Shown here one piece after another: positions 47,441 through 59,009 of a DNA stretch of 64,000 nt (positions within the stretch are counted from its first letter, which is position 1; each line of letters starts with the position of its first letter). This DNA is from Gnetum montanum (taxonomy: Eukaryota; Streptophyta; Gnetopsida; Gnetales; Gnetaceae), in contig MNCI01002172.1 of the NCBI GenBank assembly GCA_015680685.1, forward strand, positions 660,507-724,506. Direction: 5' to 3'. The position numbers and the translations under genes were made by a program. The notes beneath the pieces were generated by a model. The model saw only the letters and a program-made list of their open reading frames with translations. It did not search any database and was not told where the DNA came from.

Positions 47441-48139
47441 CAATTACTTTTAATCATTTTAAGGAAACATTAAGTTAAGCAAATCATTAAGACTAAATTA
47501 TTCATATTGAGCCTCTAGTTATTTAATAAAAATACTATAGTAGCTTAGTGAAATCAAGTTTTTTGGACATATGTCAAAAGGTAATTCAAATAGCCTATCA
47601 TCAAGTAAGTGAATTAAAAATGAAGTTTTAGCTACTAATTGACAAAAATTTGTTGGATTGTGATCATAGAGCTAGTAGCAATTAGAGCCAAATATTGAAG
47701 TAGAGCAAGAGCCAGACTTTAAACACAAAGAAAATATTTCTTGAAGTTCTTTGGATTTTAGTTCAAGAAGTCTTACAAGGAAAAGGAATAAGCATCATAG
47801 AAGTTTTAGGACATTGATACCTTCAACTTCTTTGATTATCTTCATTATTTCAAGTTCAACTTATATTAGCTACGACAATGAATTGATGTTGGATGCATGG
47901 ATTTAGAATTGGAAGAAAAATATTTTTTTAGCTTTAATGATGATGACAATTTCATTGAAAAGATAGAGCTTGAAGTATTAGGCTAAAGAGAAGATTGGTA
48001 AGAAATATATGAGATGATAGGACTCCACAAAATCAGTTTCAAATCTAGAACCAACATTATAAAAAATGTCATCAATTGCTTGATAGCTAAAACTATATAT
48101 GAGAAGGATAAGATCTGCTTCACAAGGAATACTAAGTGC
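47441..48139. other. Spacer between the palindrome array and the accessory ORF of D
   Basis: It holds the acidic phrase around 47900 in the sense direction and otherwise no clear feature. Confidence 0.35.
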
Positions 48140-49260
48140 TTCATCAGCATTATGTCAAAAAGGCAAATGAGCTCTATAGTCTCATAGATCTTAATCTAAC
48201 AAATGTGAAAGCCTAGTAGATTAATGAGGAGGTACTTTATGATAGATTTTGGGCTCATTTGAAATTAGGCAAAGTATTCAAGCTTTCACTAGGCTACCTT
48301 GTAAAGGCATGAGGATATCGAAACACCATTTCTAAAGCTATAAAGCTTAAGTTCCCTCATAGAAATTTTATCTCAACTTTGAATTTCTTCTTTGAATATG
48401 AAATTAATCATGTTTTTGATTATCATGTTTGGGCATGGGTAGCTTTAGATAATAAGAAAAATTTCTCCCCTATATAGTATATGAATGATAAATTTTAGAA
48501 TATCTTAGCAAAGATTCATGAATGAAGGGACTAGTTAAATTTAAAATTATTTTTTATGGATTGTTTGTTGACTAAGATTCTAGAACCTAAAAGAATAGGT
48601 TCAATTTTTACTAGGCATGCATCAAAGTGTAGAGCTTACCCTAAAGATTCCTACAATGAATTTTTCATAGATATATGCCATAAAAGCTATTTTTATATCC
48701 AAGCCTTAGAATTTTTGATGAACTATATATATTCCCATTTGTTTAAATTAATTTTAGTAGCTTTCCCACCATAGATAGATCAACAAATTGTCAATTAAGT
48801 TAACAATAAATTCCATGAAGCTATTCTTTTACATGTTAGCTATACTCAAATTTTAATAGCAGGGTTTGAAGGGTAAGCATTTAAGTTGCTAAGATTTGTA
48901 GCTCCATATCTTGAAACTTTGAAATTAGGGAGGTAGATATGGGAAAGTCCCCTAAGGCATGAATACAAGTATAAAGAACTTTTTCTTTTGAAATATAGCT
49001 TTTGGGAATTCAACAATGCAAGGCATTTAAAACGCATGGAAAAACAGTACAAGGAACAATATGATTTTCCTTTAGCTCCAGAAAAAACATATTTAGCTAC
49101 TAATACTTGTAAATTATATTAGCCAAATGAGACAAATGTGGTCTATTAAAGAGCTATAGATAAAGAAGTCATTCAAGCCAAGGATGAAGCACCAAAGTAA
49201 TTAAAAAGAAACTTATCTATAAAGTTGTTTGCCTATGCATGTGATTAATGAGTCATTGAG
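48140..49260 (+). pseudogene. Sense accessory ORF of element D, family unknown
   Basis: One plus-strand frame runs for about 370 codons without a visible indel but with about a dozen stops. The only longer open part is 48556-48774. Phrases include VLYDRFWAHLKLGKVFKLSL, NFFFEYEINHVFDYHVWAWV, EPKRIGSIFTRHASKCRAYP and FKLLRFVAPYLETLKLG. The first half looks globular with many aromatic residues, and the end is charged. It lies between integrase and the expected 3' LTR, in the same position as the coiled-coil ORF of A. The stops are mostly TAG and TAA at places where Gln fits. Function unknown. Confidence 0.5.
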
Positions 49261-49949
49261 ATCTACAAGTGAATAGAAAGTAGTTCTAGCTAGAGATTTT
49301 TCTGATGAGTATTTAGCTTTGATGAAAGAGAACTACTTCTCTTGGAAGCTTCAGAATCTATAAATTTCCATGCATGATAAAATATTCCCACCAAATGGAC
49401 CTAAATATGCAAGGGTAAAGGTATCTAGGAAGCTAAGATTGAAAGAATAAAAGCTACGAAGGAAAAACAACAATAAGAGCTTCTAATGCAACAAAAAAAA
49501 TAACAATGAAGCTCATCATAAGGTTATCTAATGAAAAGAGAAGCTCAATGCTTCAAACTCAAAGAAAAATAAGGAAGGATCATTTTTAGTCAAAAGCTCT
49601 AAACCAAGATAGAAATTGAAACAAGTGTTATCTTCTCTTATAAGGAAGATGATCCTTAGATTGGAGGTCAAAATCTAGTAATGTCCCACCAAGATATGTT
49701 AGATACCATAGCTATTTTAATAAGGAATATGGAACAAGTAGCTAATAGAAAAATTTCTAATACAAAAGAGTATCTAATGTAGAATTAGTAGGAGATCAGG
49801 CTAAGAGAAAAGTTGAAAGACTAAAAGGACATAATGAGTAGATCAAAGCTACTATTATTATTACAAAGTCATTGCTTGAGAAAAAGGAGTAGGCTCTAGC
49901 ATAATTAGAAGCAAGGTTGGATATTGTAAGCTCTAAATTAAAATAAGAT
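49261..49949 (+). pseudogene. Charged, coiled-coil-like tail region of the D accessory frame
   Basis: Lys/Glu/Asn-rich frames with several stops and probable frameshifts, including DMLDTIAILIRNMEQVANRK near 49690-49760. It is cut by LTR E. It may be the C-terminal coiled coil of the accessory ORF. Confidence 0.35.
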
Positions 49950-49969
49950 TGATGAATCATTATTGTGTC

Positions 49970-50105
49970 ATGTCGACAGGCCTTGTTGATGTGGCCTCAT
50001 CAATGGGGCCTTGTTGATGTAGCCTTATCTATGTGGTGTTGCCCCATTGATAGGGCCATGTTAACGTAGTGTCTGCTATGTCTATGGGGCCTCGTTGACA
50101 TAATG
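49970..50105 (+). promoter_or_regulatory. GTTGAT/ATCAAC and GGCC motif array in U3 of LTR E
   Basis: GTCGAC at 49972, GTTGAT at 49985, ATCAA near 49999, GTTGAT at 50013 and further degenerate copies follow at about 13-15 bp steps, with GGCC words between. It fills the place that GATATC fills in A and S. Confidence 0.55.
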
Positions 50106-50118
50106 TTGTAATAAAGTC

Positions 50119-50127
50119 TATAAATAC
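50119..50127 (+). promoter_or_regulatory. TATA box of LTR E
   Basis: CTATAAATA stands about 170 bp into the LTR, in the same context as A and S. Confidence 0.7.
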
Positions 50128-50934
50128 ATGCATACCAGTTGTGTTTATGGCATGTCTTGTAATAGTTGTAGTAGAGCTCTTGTAGTTTTGTCATTTGAGA
50201 GTTAGAATATTTATTTGAGTGCCTATAGCAGGAGTCAAAAAATGTACAAATCTTTATTTGAGCACCGTTGTACCTAAAAACACCAGTGTGAATGACAATA
50301 AAGACAAGCCTTTTGATTAAACCTTGTATCACTTGAAATAGATTAATGATTCATTTATGAATTTATTATTTTCATTAATTATACAATTAATTAAGATAAA
50401 TTAAATTTCAATTTATTAGTTAATTAATTAAGCTAAATAGATTAAACACATAAGTACGATTTCTTCGAGCATAAACATGTATTTTCTTGGTAATCCCAGT
50501 AGCATTACAGCTTGGTTTGCCCAATAGCATTACAACTTGGTTTGCCCAATAGCATAGTGCTTGGTAATCCCAATAGTGGATATGTGGGTTTAGGATGTGT
50601 ATGGAAAGTGGGATTGGATGCTTATGTTAAGACTAGTTAGAGATTAGTTAATTATCTAAATCAAATTAGTTATTAAATTAGTTCATTTCTCTATTTTAAG
50701 CACTAGAAACATAAAACATAAAATAATAAAAATCATATGCCTTGATTACACTTAACCATACCTTATGCATCACAAGTGTAATTGGGAAGAAAACGAATGA
50801 TTGTTAGTACAAAGTTCACTTCTTAGAAGACTAGTGTGCCTGAAGACATAGAGTCGATGGAATTTGATTGAATCGTGCATGAATGCTTTGTGATTCGTAT
50901 GGTTGGATGTAAGGGTACCTTGATCGCTCATCAT

Positions 50935-50952
50935 TGGTGCCATTACTAGGGA
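50935..50952 (+). other. Primer-binding site of element E (tRNA-Asp-like)
   Basis: TGGTGCCATTACTAGGGA follows the LTR by one base. It matches the tRNA-Asp complement TGGCGCCGTTGCCGGGGA except for C/T and G/A changes. Confidence 0.65.
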
Positions 50953-51099
50953 ACTCTTTTTTTTTGAAACATGTTCTATCTAGGTTTAGTGAACATCATT
51001 AACATCGTTGGATGAACCCTAAGGTCAAAATCATTCTCACAAATAATATAATCACATAAGCACACTGATATTTTATTTGTATTGCAAAATTTCTTCTTC

Positions 51100-53010
51100 T
51101 CATAGGCATGATGATACTAAACCACCATTCCTTCAAGAATATAAGGTGGTATATGCTCATCCAAATGAGTATGTGCCTGACTTCATCTTCATCCTACATC
51201 AGGATGAATAATTGTGATGGCATGATATGGAAGACAACATTGTAATGCTTCCTGATCGATTTGTGCCCATGATGCTACTTCAAACTCTTAAGAAGTTGGA
51301 AATCCAAGATCTTCAAAAGGAGTATGTTATTCATGATTATAACTATTGAGACCACCATCTGACTAAAACATAATGTAGGAGAGATCAACGCTAGGAGAAG
51401 CATCATGTGTTTGTAAAGTGGAAACAGTTCATCAATCCTTTGTTTCTACTTAATCAAGATGACAACGAGGATCCTTCTCTAGGGGCTCTCAACATTAAAA
51501 TTCTTCATCCCTTGTTACTAGTGATGGGGGTGCAACCTTGAATCTATGGTCAACTATCAACAATCTAGGTTTAGGTAAAGATGGCAATCAAGGCAAAGGC
51601 TCAGATAAGCATCAAGAAGATAAGAAAACTAAAAAATGTGGCTGTGACAACCGAAGGGGAGTTGGTAGATACCATGGTTGTGGTAATCCTCCTCCCTCTT
51701 CATCCTCTTCATTTGCATCTTTTTCTTCCTCTTTTAGTTCTAACAAATCCTATAGAAAAAATAATCGTGATGGAGGTGAACAACGGGATAATAATGATGA
51801 TCGCTAGGCCCCCAATGATTGAAGGGGTAGTAGAGGATGTCATCAATGTCATCAAAATAATGATCATGATGAGCCTTTACTCACAACTTGAAGCATGCTA
51901 AATATTGTAGAGGCCATAAAAATTCCAACTAGACATGTGAAAGATAGTCAAATCAGACCACTTGATATAAATAATATTTCCAAATTTAAGGGGGGATATA
52001 ATTCTAATCCACATACACATCTTCAAGCTTTTCACAATTCTTGTGCCTTACAAAACATAAAAAATTATTAGTAGAAACTAAAGCTATTTCCTAGGACACT
52101 CATCAAGGAAGCAGAAAGCTGGTACTAGCCCTTGGAGCCAAAATCCATCCGCAAGTGGAGTACAATATTAGAGCTATTTAATGATAAGTATCAAATGTAC
52201 TCCAAAGTTTCTAATTTGAGAAGGTAGATCCAAGGGTGGAAGCAAGAAAATCATAAACTTGAATGCCACCATGGACAAATACTATTCTCTCATACACCAA
52301 TGCCTTGGCCATGGTTATTCTCAGTGGGAATAACTTCACCATATCATATATGAACTTAGATAAAAAATGAGAAGAACTCTTGGGGTCTATGCCCAAGGGA
52401 GACTATCAAAACTTAGAGCCCATCAGATTCAAAGGCTAATTGAGCTGGTAGCAAAAGAAGAAGGAGAGTTGAGGAAATGTAAAAGTGCAAAGGAATAAAA
52501 TAGGGATCCTTCCATCAAATAAAGGAAGGTTTGATTATGTGATAGTGAAGAAGAATCACCACTTGGTGAGATGACAAACAAGAAGACCTTATTGATCCAA
52601 AAGTCTATGTCTAAAATTTTGACCAAGGCGGATAAAATGTGAGCTTTGTTGAATGAAAAATTCCAAACTTCTTTGAAAATCACTATAGAATCAAGAGAAT
52701 ATAATAGGGATTGTAACCATAGGAGGTGAAAAGAAGCTGAACGTGCCTACCAAAGGGGTAAGGGAAAAATTGCTACAGTATATGAAATTGTAGAAAATGA
52801 ATTAGATGATGATTATGGATGTGACATCTACTAATATGAACATCCTAAGGGATGTTACCCCATTGTGTCACACTTATAGGAATCTAGGGTGTATGCTCTA
52901 AATCCATTTCTAGCTAAAAGGCAAGCACCCAGTAGGTTGCCTTATCCTCAAAGTAATCCTAGGCAATTCCATTAGCAATAATAATATAATCCAATTGGAA
53001 CTCCACTGCA
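51100..53010 (+). pseudogene. gag pseudogene of element E
   Basis: The N-terminal frame reads PPFLQEYKVVYAHPNEYVPD and DNIVMLPDRFVPMMLLQTLK. A Ser-rich linker follows, PPPSSSSSFASFSSSFSSNK (51538-51807), like that in C. The capsid part has LFPRTLIKEAESWY and KWSTILELFNDKYQMYSK. After it comes a basic region with KEAERAYQRGKGK and an acidic DELDDDYG-like piece. Several frames are used, so indels and stops are present. Confidence 0.75.
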
Positions 53011-53029
53011 AAAACTATGGTTTGTGAAA

Positions 53030-54000
53030 TGAGCATCTATTTTTGCATGCAAGTAGTGTGCACGAGGAAATTATTCAAAGATGAATATATGCAATAGCCA
53101 CAAAACAAGAGGAAACCTAGTGGCTGTCTACTAATTTTGATAGCAGCCCAATGTGCATGGAATCTACTAAGAGCCTAACATATGCTTACGTCATAGGCAT
53201 GGATGAACTAGAGCAAGTTCATCACTAACTCTCTAATAATGAAAATGATAATACAAATTGGGAAGAGTGGAAGATCTCTAAGAATGTTAAACAAGATCCC
53301 TTTGATTTGAAAACTCTACAAACTAGCCTAGAATATGCATGCTTGAAAAATAACAAGCTAGTCATACTTAATGCCAAACTTTCTTCTAAACAAAAAGCAA
53401 AATTGTTGAAAGTGGTCAAAAAATGGCCAACATCCTTTACTAAGTCATATCTTGAATTCACCAGAATTGATCCACAAATATGTCAGCATTGCATTTACAT
53501 TGATCTATCTATGAAGACAAGAAGGCAATCACAACAATTATTGAACCCAAAATTGAAGCAAATTTTCAAAGAGGAGATTGAGAAACTCCTTAAGGTAGGG
53601 TTAATCTACCTCATTGTAGATAGCAAGTGGGTCAGTCCACTCATTATAGTACCAAAGAGAGGTGAAAAATGGTAGGTTTTTATTGACTTCAAGCTATTAA
53701 ACATGGCAACATTCAAAGATCATTTTCTATTTTCATTCATTGATCATGTGTTGGACACCATATCTGGGCATTGCTATTATAGTTTTTTGGATGGTTATAA
53801 TGGTTATAACTAGATCCAGATTGTACTAGAAGGTCAATCCAAAACAACATTCACAAGTCCCTATGAAACCTTTACATATCGCAAGATGCCTTTTGGTCTA
53901 TGTAATCCTCCTGACACTTTCCAACTTCTAGTATTAAGTATCTTTTAGTAGCAAATAAGTAGCAAAGTAAAAGTCTTCATGGATGAATTCTCCACTTATA
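53030..54000 (+). pseudogene. Reverse transcriptase pseudogene of element E
   Basis: An open part at 53307-53675 holds LLNPKLKQIFKEEIEKLLKV and WVSPLIIVPKRG (RT block 1). After a stop come FIDFKLLNMATFKDHFLFSF, SFLDGYNGYN, YRKMPFGLCNPPDTFQ and VKVFMDEFSTY. The catalytic F-M-D-D is F-M-D-E at 53976-53990. The alignment to C is close. The piece before RT, with NNENDNTNWEEW, follows a deletion that removed the protease. Confidence 0.85.
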
Positions 54001-54790
54001 GCACTACATTTGAGAAAGCCTTGGACTGCCTTGAGAAAGTGTTAAAAATATTTGTGGAGATAAATCTGTGGCTCAATTAGCAAAAGAGCCATCTCATGGT
54101 CCAAGAGGACATTGTATTAGGGCACCAAATTTTGCAATAAGGGATCAAGGTAGACCCTAAAAAGATAAGGGTCATTCAAGAAATCACTTGCCAACTAGAA
54201 ACTATCAAAGATGTTTAGTCATTCCTTGGATACACTATAGAGAGTTTCTCTAAGATCATGAAATTTTTGGTCAAGTTGACAAAGAAAGATTCTTCCTTCA
54301 TTTAGACCAAGAAATGTGAAAATGCATTCCAAAGCCTTAAATAAAAACTTGTAGAGACTCCAATTCTATGAGCACCTAACTGGTCCAGACCATTTCATAT
54401 CATGAAAGATGCATCTAACTATGTCTTGGGAGTTGTACTTATGTAGTTGGACAATAAAAAACATCCATATTACATCCACTATGTAAGTCAAATCATTGTG
54501 GGTGCACAATTGAATTACACCATCATGGAAAAAGAATTGATGACAATGGTGTATGCTCTGAAAAAGTTCAAGCACTACATGCTTGGATATAAAGTGTTTA
54601 TGCACATTGATCATAATGCCATCCACTTCCTCATGAAAAGGCCAACAGTGAGTCCCCATGTTATATGGTGGCTTGTAATATTGCATGAATTCAATCTTAC
54701 AATGGTAGATTGAAAGGGGTCTGTGAATGTGATCATTGATCACTTGTCTTGGTGATAATGGGATAACAAAGAGAAGAAGAGTATACTCTT
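54000..54790 (+). pseudogene. RT thumb and RNase H pseudogene of element E
   Basis: It continues with IKVDPKKIRVIQEITCQLET, SFSKIMKFLVKLTKKDSSFI and CENAFQSLK, then the RNase H: NYVLGVVLM, HPYYIHYVSQIIVGAQLNYT, FKHYMLGYKVFMHIDHNAIH and WLVILHEFNLTMVD. The open part 54447-54713 covers most of the RNase H. The Glu block reads EKELMTMVYAL. Confidence 0.85.
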
Positions 54791-55039
54791 TGAGCAATTT
54801 CATGATGAACTACTCTTTTTCATTGAAATAAATGAACAAATGCCCACAAAATGGAAATGGTATGATGGCATCCTCACTTATGTTCTCACTGAGAAGATGC
54901 CACAAGATCTAGAACAAAGGAAGAAACACAGTTTCTTCATCAGGCTAAGCACTTCATGGAAATCAATGAACACTTTACAAGGTATGTGTTGATGGTCTAC
55001 TTCACTAGTGTGTATCTAATGTAGATCAATTTCACATTT

Positions 55040-56130
55040 TCTAGGACACTCATGAGGGACTTTGTGGGGGCCACTATGCTGGGAGATGCATAGCTGTAAA
55101 AATCTTGATGGTAGGAAACTATTGGCCCACAATATTTAGGGATGTCCACCTATTTGTTTGATTCTATGAGCACTATCAACAAGATGGTGGGGATGAATAC
55201 AAAAATGGAGGGTCCTCCATAGTGGATTCAATCATTGGAATCATTTGATATATGGGGCATAGATTTCATAGGTCCCATCACATCCATGTCCAATGAGAAG
55301 GCATGTATAATTATCGTCATTGACTACTATACCAAATGGGTAGAAGCAGTAGTTGTCATTGATTTTACATCATCCATTGCTACTTAATTTGTACAAAAAA
55401 ATGTTTTGAACAAGTTTTGGATGCCACATGCATTGATTTCTGACAACAAAACCTATTTTATAGTTGCCACTTTCCAAAAATTCATGCAACGCATAGGGGT
55501 TGAACATAAATTAACAACACCATGTCACCCCTAATCCAATGATCAAGTAGAGGTGACTAATAGGGATATTACAAAGATTCTAACAGGAATTATTAGCAAA
55601 TATAGGAGAGATTGGAGCAAAAAACTTAACAATGTCCTTTGGGCTTACCTTTCACCATGGAAACTCCTTATTAGCTACTCTCCCTAGGAGCTAGTATATG
55701 GAAAACTTCCAACACTTCGAATTCAATCCAAGCTTTGTACACTCTCAATAGCCTACGACCTAGATCTTGACCTAATTCTAGCATAAAACAAAAGACTGAT
55801 CAAACTAAATGTACTAGAAAATAATCAATTGGTATCCCTATCTTGGAATGAAGTGCACAAGGTATTCAACAAGCAATGTCATGATCTTAGAATATGAAAA
55901 GTAAAATTCCAATTGGGAGATAAGGTTCTCTACTGAAATCCCACACATTTATTATAAAAACCAAATTTCAAATGTTGTGGGAGGTGACTTATATAATTGA
56001 TGAAACCTTTCCTTCTAGGGCAATGATCATATAAAAACCTAAAAGCCCAAACAAAAAGTAGTTGATCAACATCCAATAGATAAAGCCTTTTCATAAGCCA
56101 AAGTAATCTAGTGCAACAAATACCTTAGCG
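55040..56130 (+). pseudogene. Integrase pseudogene of element E
   Basis: The core reads IWGIDFIGPITSMSNEKAC, VIDYYTKWVEAVVV, HALISDNKTYFIVATFQ and NDQVEVTNRDITKIL. Asp, Asp and Glu of the D,D,E set are present, but the Gly of S-D-N-G is changed. The zinc finger region upstream is frameshifted. The C-terminal part runs to about 56130. Confidence 0.8.
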
Positions 56131-57300
56131 GATGGGCAACCATGCTCAAGTTTTTAGATCTCCTCCTTCTAATTCAATCTTGGGAGAGATGGCCATCTGT
56201 GCTAATCATATACATGGCTCCTTAGTTTTTCTATTTTTTGTTTTATACATTTTTATTTTTGCAATGTGTTTATTTTACACCTTTTTAATTTTAGAACTTC
56301 TTCACATTTTACAACATCATTAGTACATTTAAATTTTTCTTGAATATTTTACACTTTCTTATATATTTTACTTCATTTTTAGTGTGATTTTCTAATTTTT
56401 GTTAATAAACATACTTTGTGCCAATAGGACATACTGGTGCTATAGTTGTTACTAATGGTAGTTTGTACTTAATGTTTTATTTGCTAATTTTTGGTTTTTA
56501 TTTTGAGATTTTTATATCAATGGCTAAGTCATGATTTCTTTTTCATGGAATAGGAAGTGAGTCCACGACATCCCACCCATCCAAAAACTCTATGGTTTTC
56601 CTTATTTTGGATGTTTGAGATCCCTTTTCATTAAATAAACTTTTAATAAATTTATGACCTTGGTAGTTTCTAGAATTGGAAAGGATTCAAAGGTTTTCAT
56701 AGGGTGTGACTTCAAGGGGACTCAATACTCTTTGTACTCTTCTACTTACTTAGGTGAATGCTACCCATAGCTCACCTAATTGTCAGTGTCCATGTTCTTG
56801 ATTTAGTGTCTTTGTCTGATGTACTTGAATTCTTGGGTAGAATCTTCCAGGTTTTGATCTTTAACTTCCATCAACCATTAATTGCCTATGGGGCCCACAG
56901 ACTCCTTAGGTTGAGGTTATGTAAAGGAAAACAAGGCATGTGCCTACTATGGTGAGGACCCACTTACATATCTCTTGGTTGCGTTCATTAAGCATCTTAT
57001 CCTTAGGCATTCTTGCAATCAAAATCTTTTATACACCCATCTTTTGCATCCAACCATGTGCTACTTTACATATTTGGTTCAATACACACATTCACCATCA
57101 AAGGTTTGAATTTTTGAGCTTTCAAAGATCCTCTTCAATGATTTCATCATATTCTTGGCATTTCTGGGAATCCATGGACTCCAAATTCATTCAAAAATTC
57201 CTTGTATTTTTCAAGATATTCAAGTTTGAAAATTTTGCTTACGAACCTCGTAAATGGAACCTTGTTAATGAAGCCCATGCATATATGTGTCCCTATATAC
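56131..57300 (+). other. 3' untranslated region of element E
   Basis: A short frame after integrase (MGNHAQVFRSPPSNSILGEM, 56132-56323) has a relative in C (34495-34680, MDNHTQYFKSPLFNSIMEEM), so it may be the integrase tail. The rest is non-coding and co-linear with C up to about 56960. Confidence 0.6.
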
Positions 57301-57935
57301 ATGGCCCCATTAACATAGTGAAAAAATAGTATAAATATGCATGACCCCCCTTAGAAATTTTCACATTTTCTCACAAATGCCAAGGAAGTTTTCAAATTTT
57401 TAGAGCCTAGAACCTTCAAGAGCCCATAACTTCCTAACCATTTATCCAAATCACTCCATTATTTGACCTTGTAGCTACTGGAGGTAATCTCTTAGTCATG
57501 GGGGCCACAAATGTGTCATTTTTGATAGAAAATTCTTTACCATTTTTTCTAACTCCCACAAAGGTTTAACTAAGAAATCAATATTTAAACACCAAATTAT
57601 AAAGTTAAACTCTTCCAACAAGCTCCAGTAACACTTATAATGAAAATTAATTAATAAAATAAGAATAAAATAATTAATCTATCATGTTCTAATCTTAGCT
57701 AAGTGTAACTAACTGATGAGATCAGGTTCTCAAATATTGAAAGTTAAACATTATATCTACTAATCCATGCATGTGTTGTGACCGAAAATGACACTAAAAG
57801 GGAAACACACGTAGGAAGGAATATTGTCTCAACAAAGGGAGAAATGGCCAAGGATTGTAAGGGGCCAAGAATAAGCCTAGGAAGAATAACTTGCAACCCA
57901 TGCCATGGGTCCTCTTAGGGAAGAGGCTGAGGTGG
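57301..57935. other. Unassigned stretch between E and F
   Basis: No gene, LTR end or repeat is recognised. It may be the remains of another element or of D. Confidence 0.3.
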
Positions 57936-58464
57936 TGTACCATCCGAAATCCTCGGTGCAAGGTTGGAATGAAACAAACACCGAGAGATCCTTGGAAGAA
58001 ATACAGAAGACCCTACCTTCACTTGAGGGCAAGCTAGAATGGATGAAGGTAGAGTGCCTTGAATGGTCCATACACGGATCAAATGAGGACTTCCCCAACG
58101 TATGCACTTTGAAAACCATAACGTAAACAGGCACAATAATGTAAACGGGAATGTAAACATAAATTGGAAAAAAAAAAGAAAACTGTAATAAATCTAGGCA
58201 AAATGTAAACTAATTTGTATTAAAAAATGATTACAGTGTGCAGCAGTCAGAACATAGTTGTGGATTAATCACAAGACGAACATTTAGCCCTGGTGGGTGA
58301 TGACGGGTGTTGGAAGATGCAAGTTTTGGGTTGCAAGGAAATGTAGTGTCCAAGTTTGATGCCCAGCATACAGAGGTTGATGCCTAGATTTTCTAAGTGT
58401 CCCAGATTCCAGTTTTTGTGTCTGTTTGTAAAAATTGCCAACCCAAATCTAGTGAAAAATTGGG

Positions 58465-58473
58465 GTTTTATAA
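58465..58473 (-). promoter_or_regulatory. Candidate TATA box of LTR F
   Basis: TTATAAAAC on the minus strand lies about 530 bp from the downstream LTR end, similar to B (about 545 bp). Confidence 0.5.
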
Positions 58474-58805
58474 GATCTTGGGTATTAGATTCGGATCTGG
58501 AAGGAGATGAGTGGCTGTGAGGTGAGAAAAAATCATATCAAAAGATACGTGGTGCGTTAACTAAGTGTAGGATGTGTTACAACTGTACATCATGTAGCGT
58601 ACATGTTGGCATATGAACGGCCAGCGTATAGGCTTGGAACACTTAAAAAACTTAAAGTTTACAAAAGAATTTGTATGTTACAACAAGAATGATGTCTCTG
58701 GCTTCTGGATCCATGCTCCAGCCTACTATTTTTGGCCTCAGCATGTCTTGAAATGCTCTGGCATGTGTTGACATCTACGTACAACGTTCAACATATGAGA
58801 TTGGG

Positions 58806-58873
58806 TGTCAACCTCAACGTACGCCTTAGCATTAACCTCAACGTCAACCTCAGCATCAACCTCAGCGTCAACC
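58806..58873. repeat. 12 bp tandem repeat CTCAACGTCAAC in LTR F
   Basis: About five copies of CTCA-A/G-C-G/A-TCAAC follow each other. They lie in U3, on the TATA side of the ~180 bp repeats. Confidence 0.75.
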
Positions 58874-59009
58874 TTATGAACTACCATGTTGGATGTCTGA
58901 CTCTATATGCTGGTGCTTGTCCCTTAATCCCTGAATGCTACTGATCCTCTAGGGTGTTCAAATGTCAATTTTGACTTCATTTTGATGCAGTTTCAGGCCT
59001 GTTTTGGTG

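Larger units (their letters stand above)
42134..49949 (+). mobile_element. Element D, right part
   Basis: It resumes inside the connection RNase H, continues with integrase up to about 43560, and then has a long 3' region with an acidic accessory frame, an array of GTAGAACC palindromes and a second sense accessory frame. It is cut by the 5' LTR of E at 49950. The 3' LTR of D was not found in the window. Confidence 0.7.
49950..50933 (+). repeat. 5' LTR of element E (984 bp)
   Basis: It starts TGATGAATCATTATTG and ends GATCGCTCATCA. The part after the TATA box is similar to S and A; the part before it is different. Confidence 0.9.
49950..57300 (+). mobile_element. Element E, gypsy retrotransposon related to C, 3' end missing
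   Basis: A 984 bp 5' LTR, a primer site, gag, RT, RNase H and integrase are in order on the plus strand. Sequence and layout follow C closely, including the post-integrase region at 56130-56960. The protease is deleted. No second LTR with TGATGAATC was found before element F begins at 57936, so the right end (about 57.3 kb) is approximate. Confidence 0.85.

Noticed and set aside
43560-49949. A 3' LTR of element D within its right part
   Set aside because: No second copy of the 5' region near 5005 (TATATAAAGG context) was found. It may lie outside the window.
57722-57760. TGATGAGATCAGG as a possible 3' LTR start of element E
   Set aside because: No polypurine tract precedes it, and the following bases do not match the E LTR. 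The 3' LTR of E is not found.
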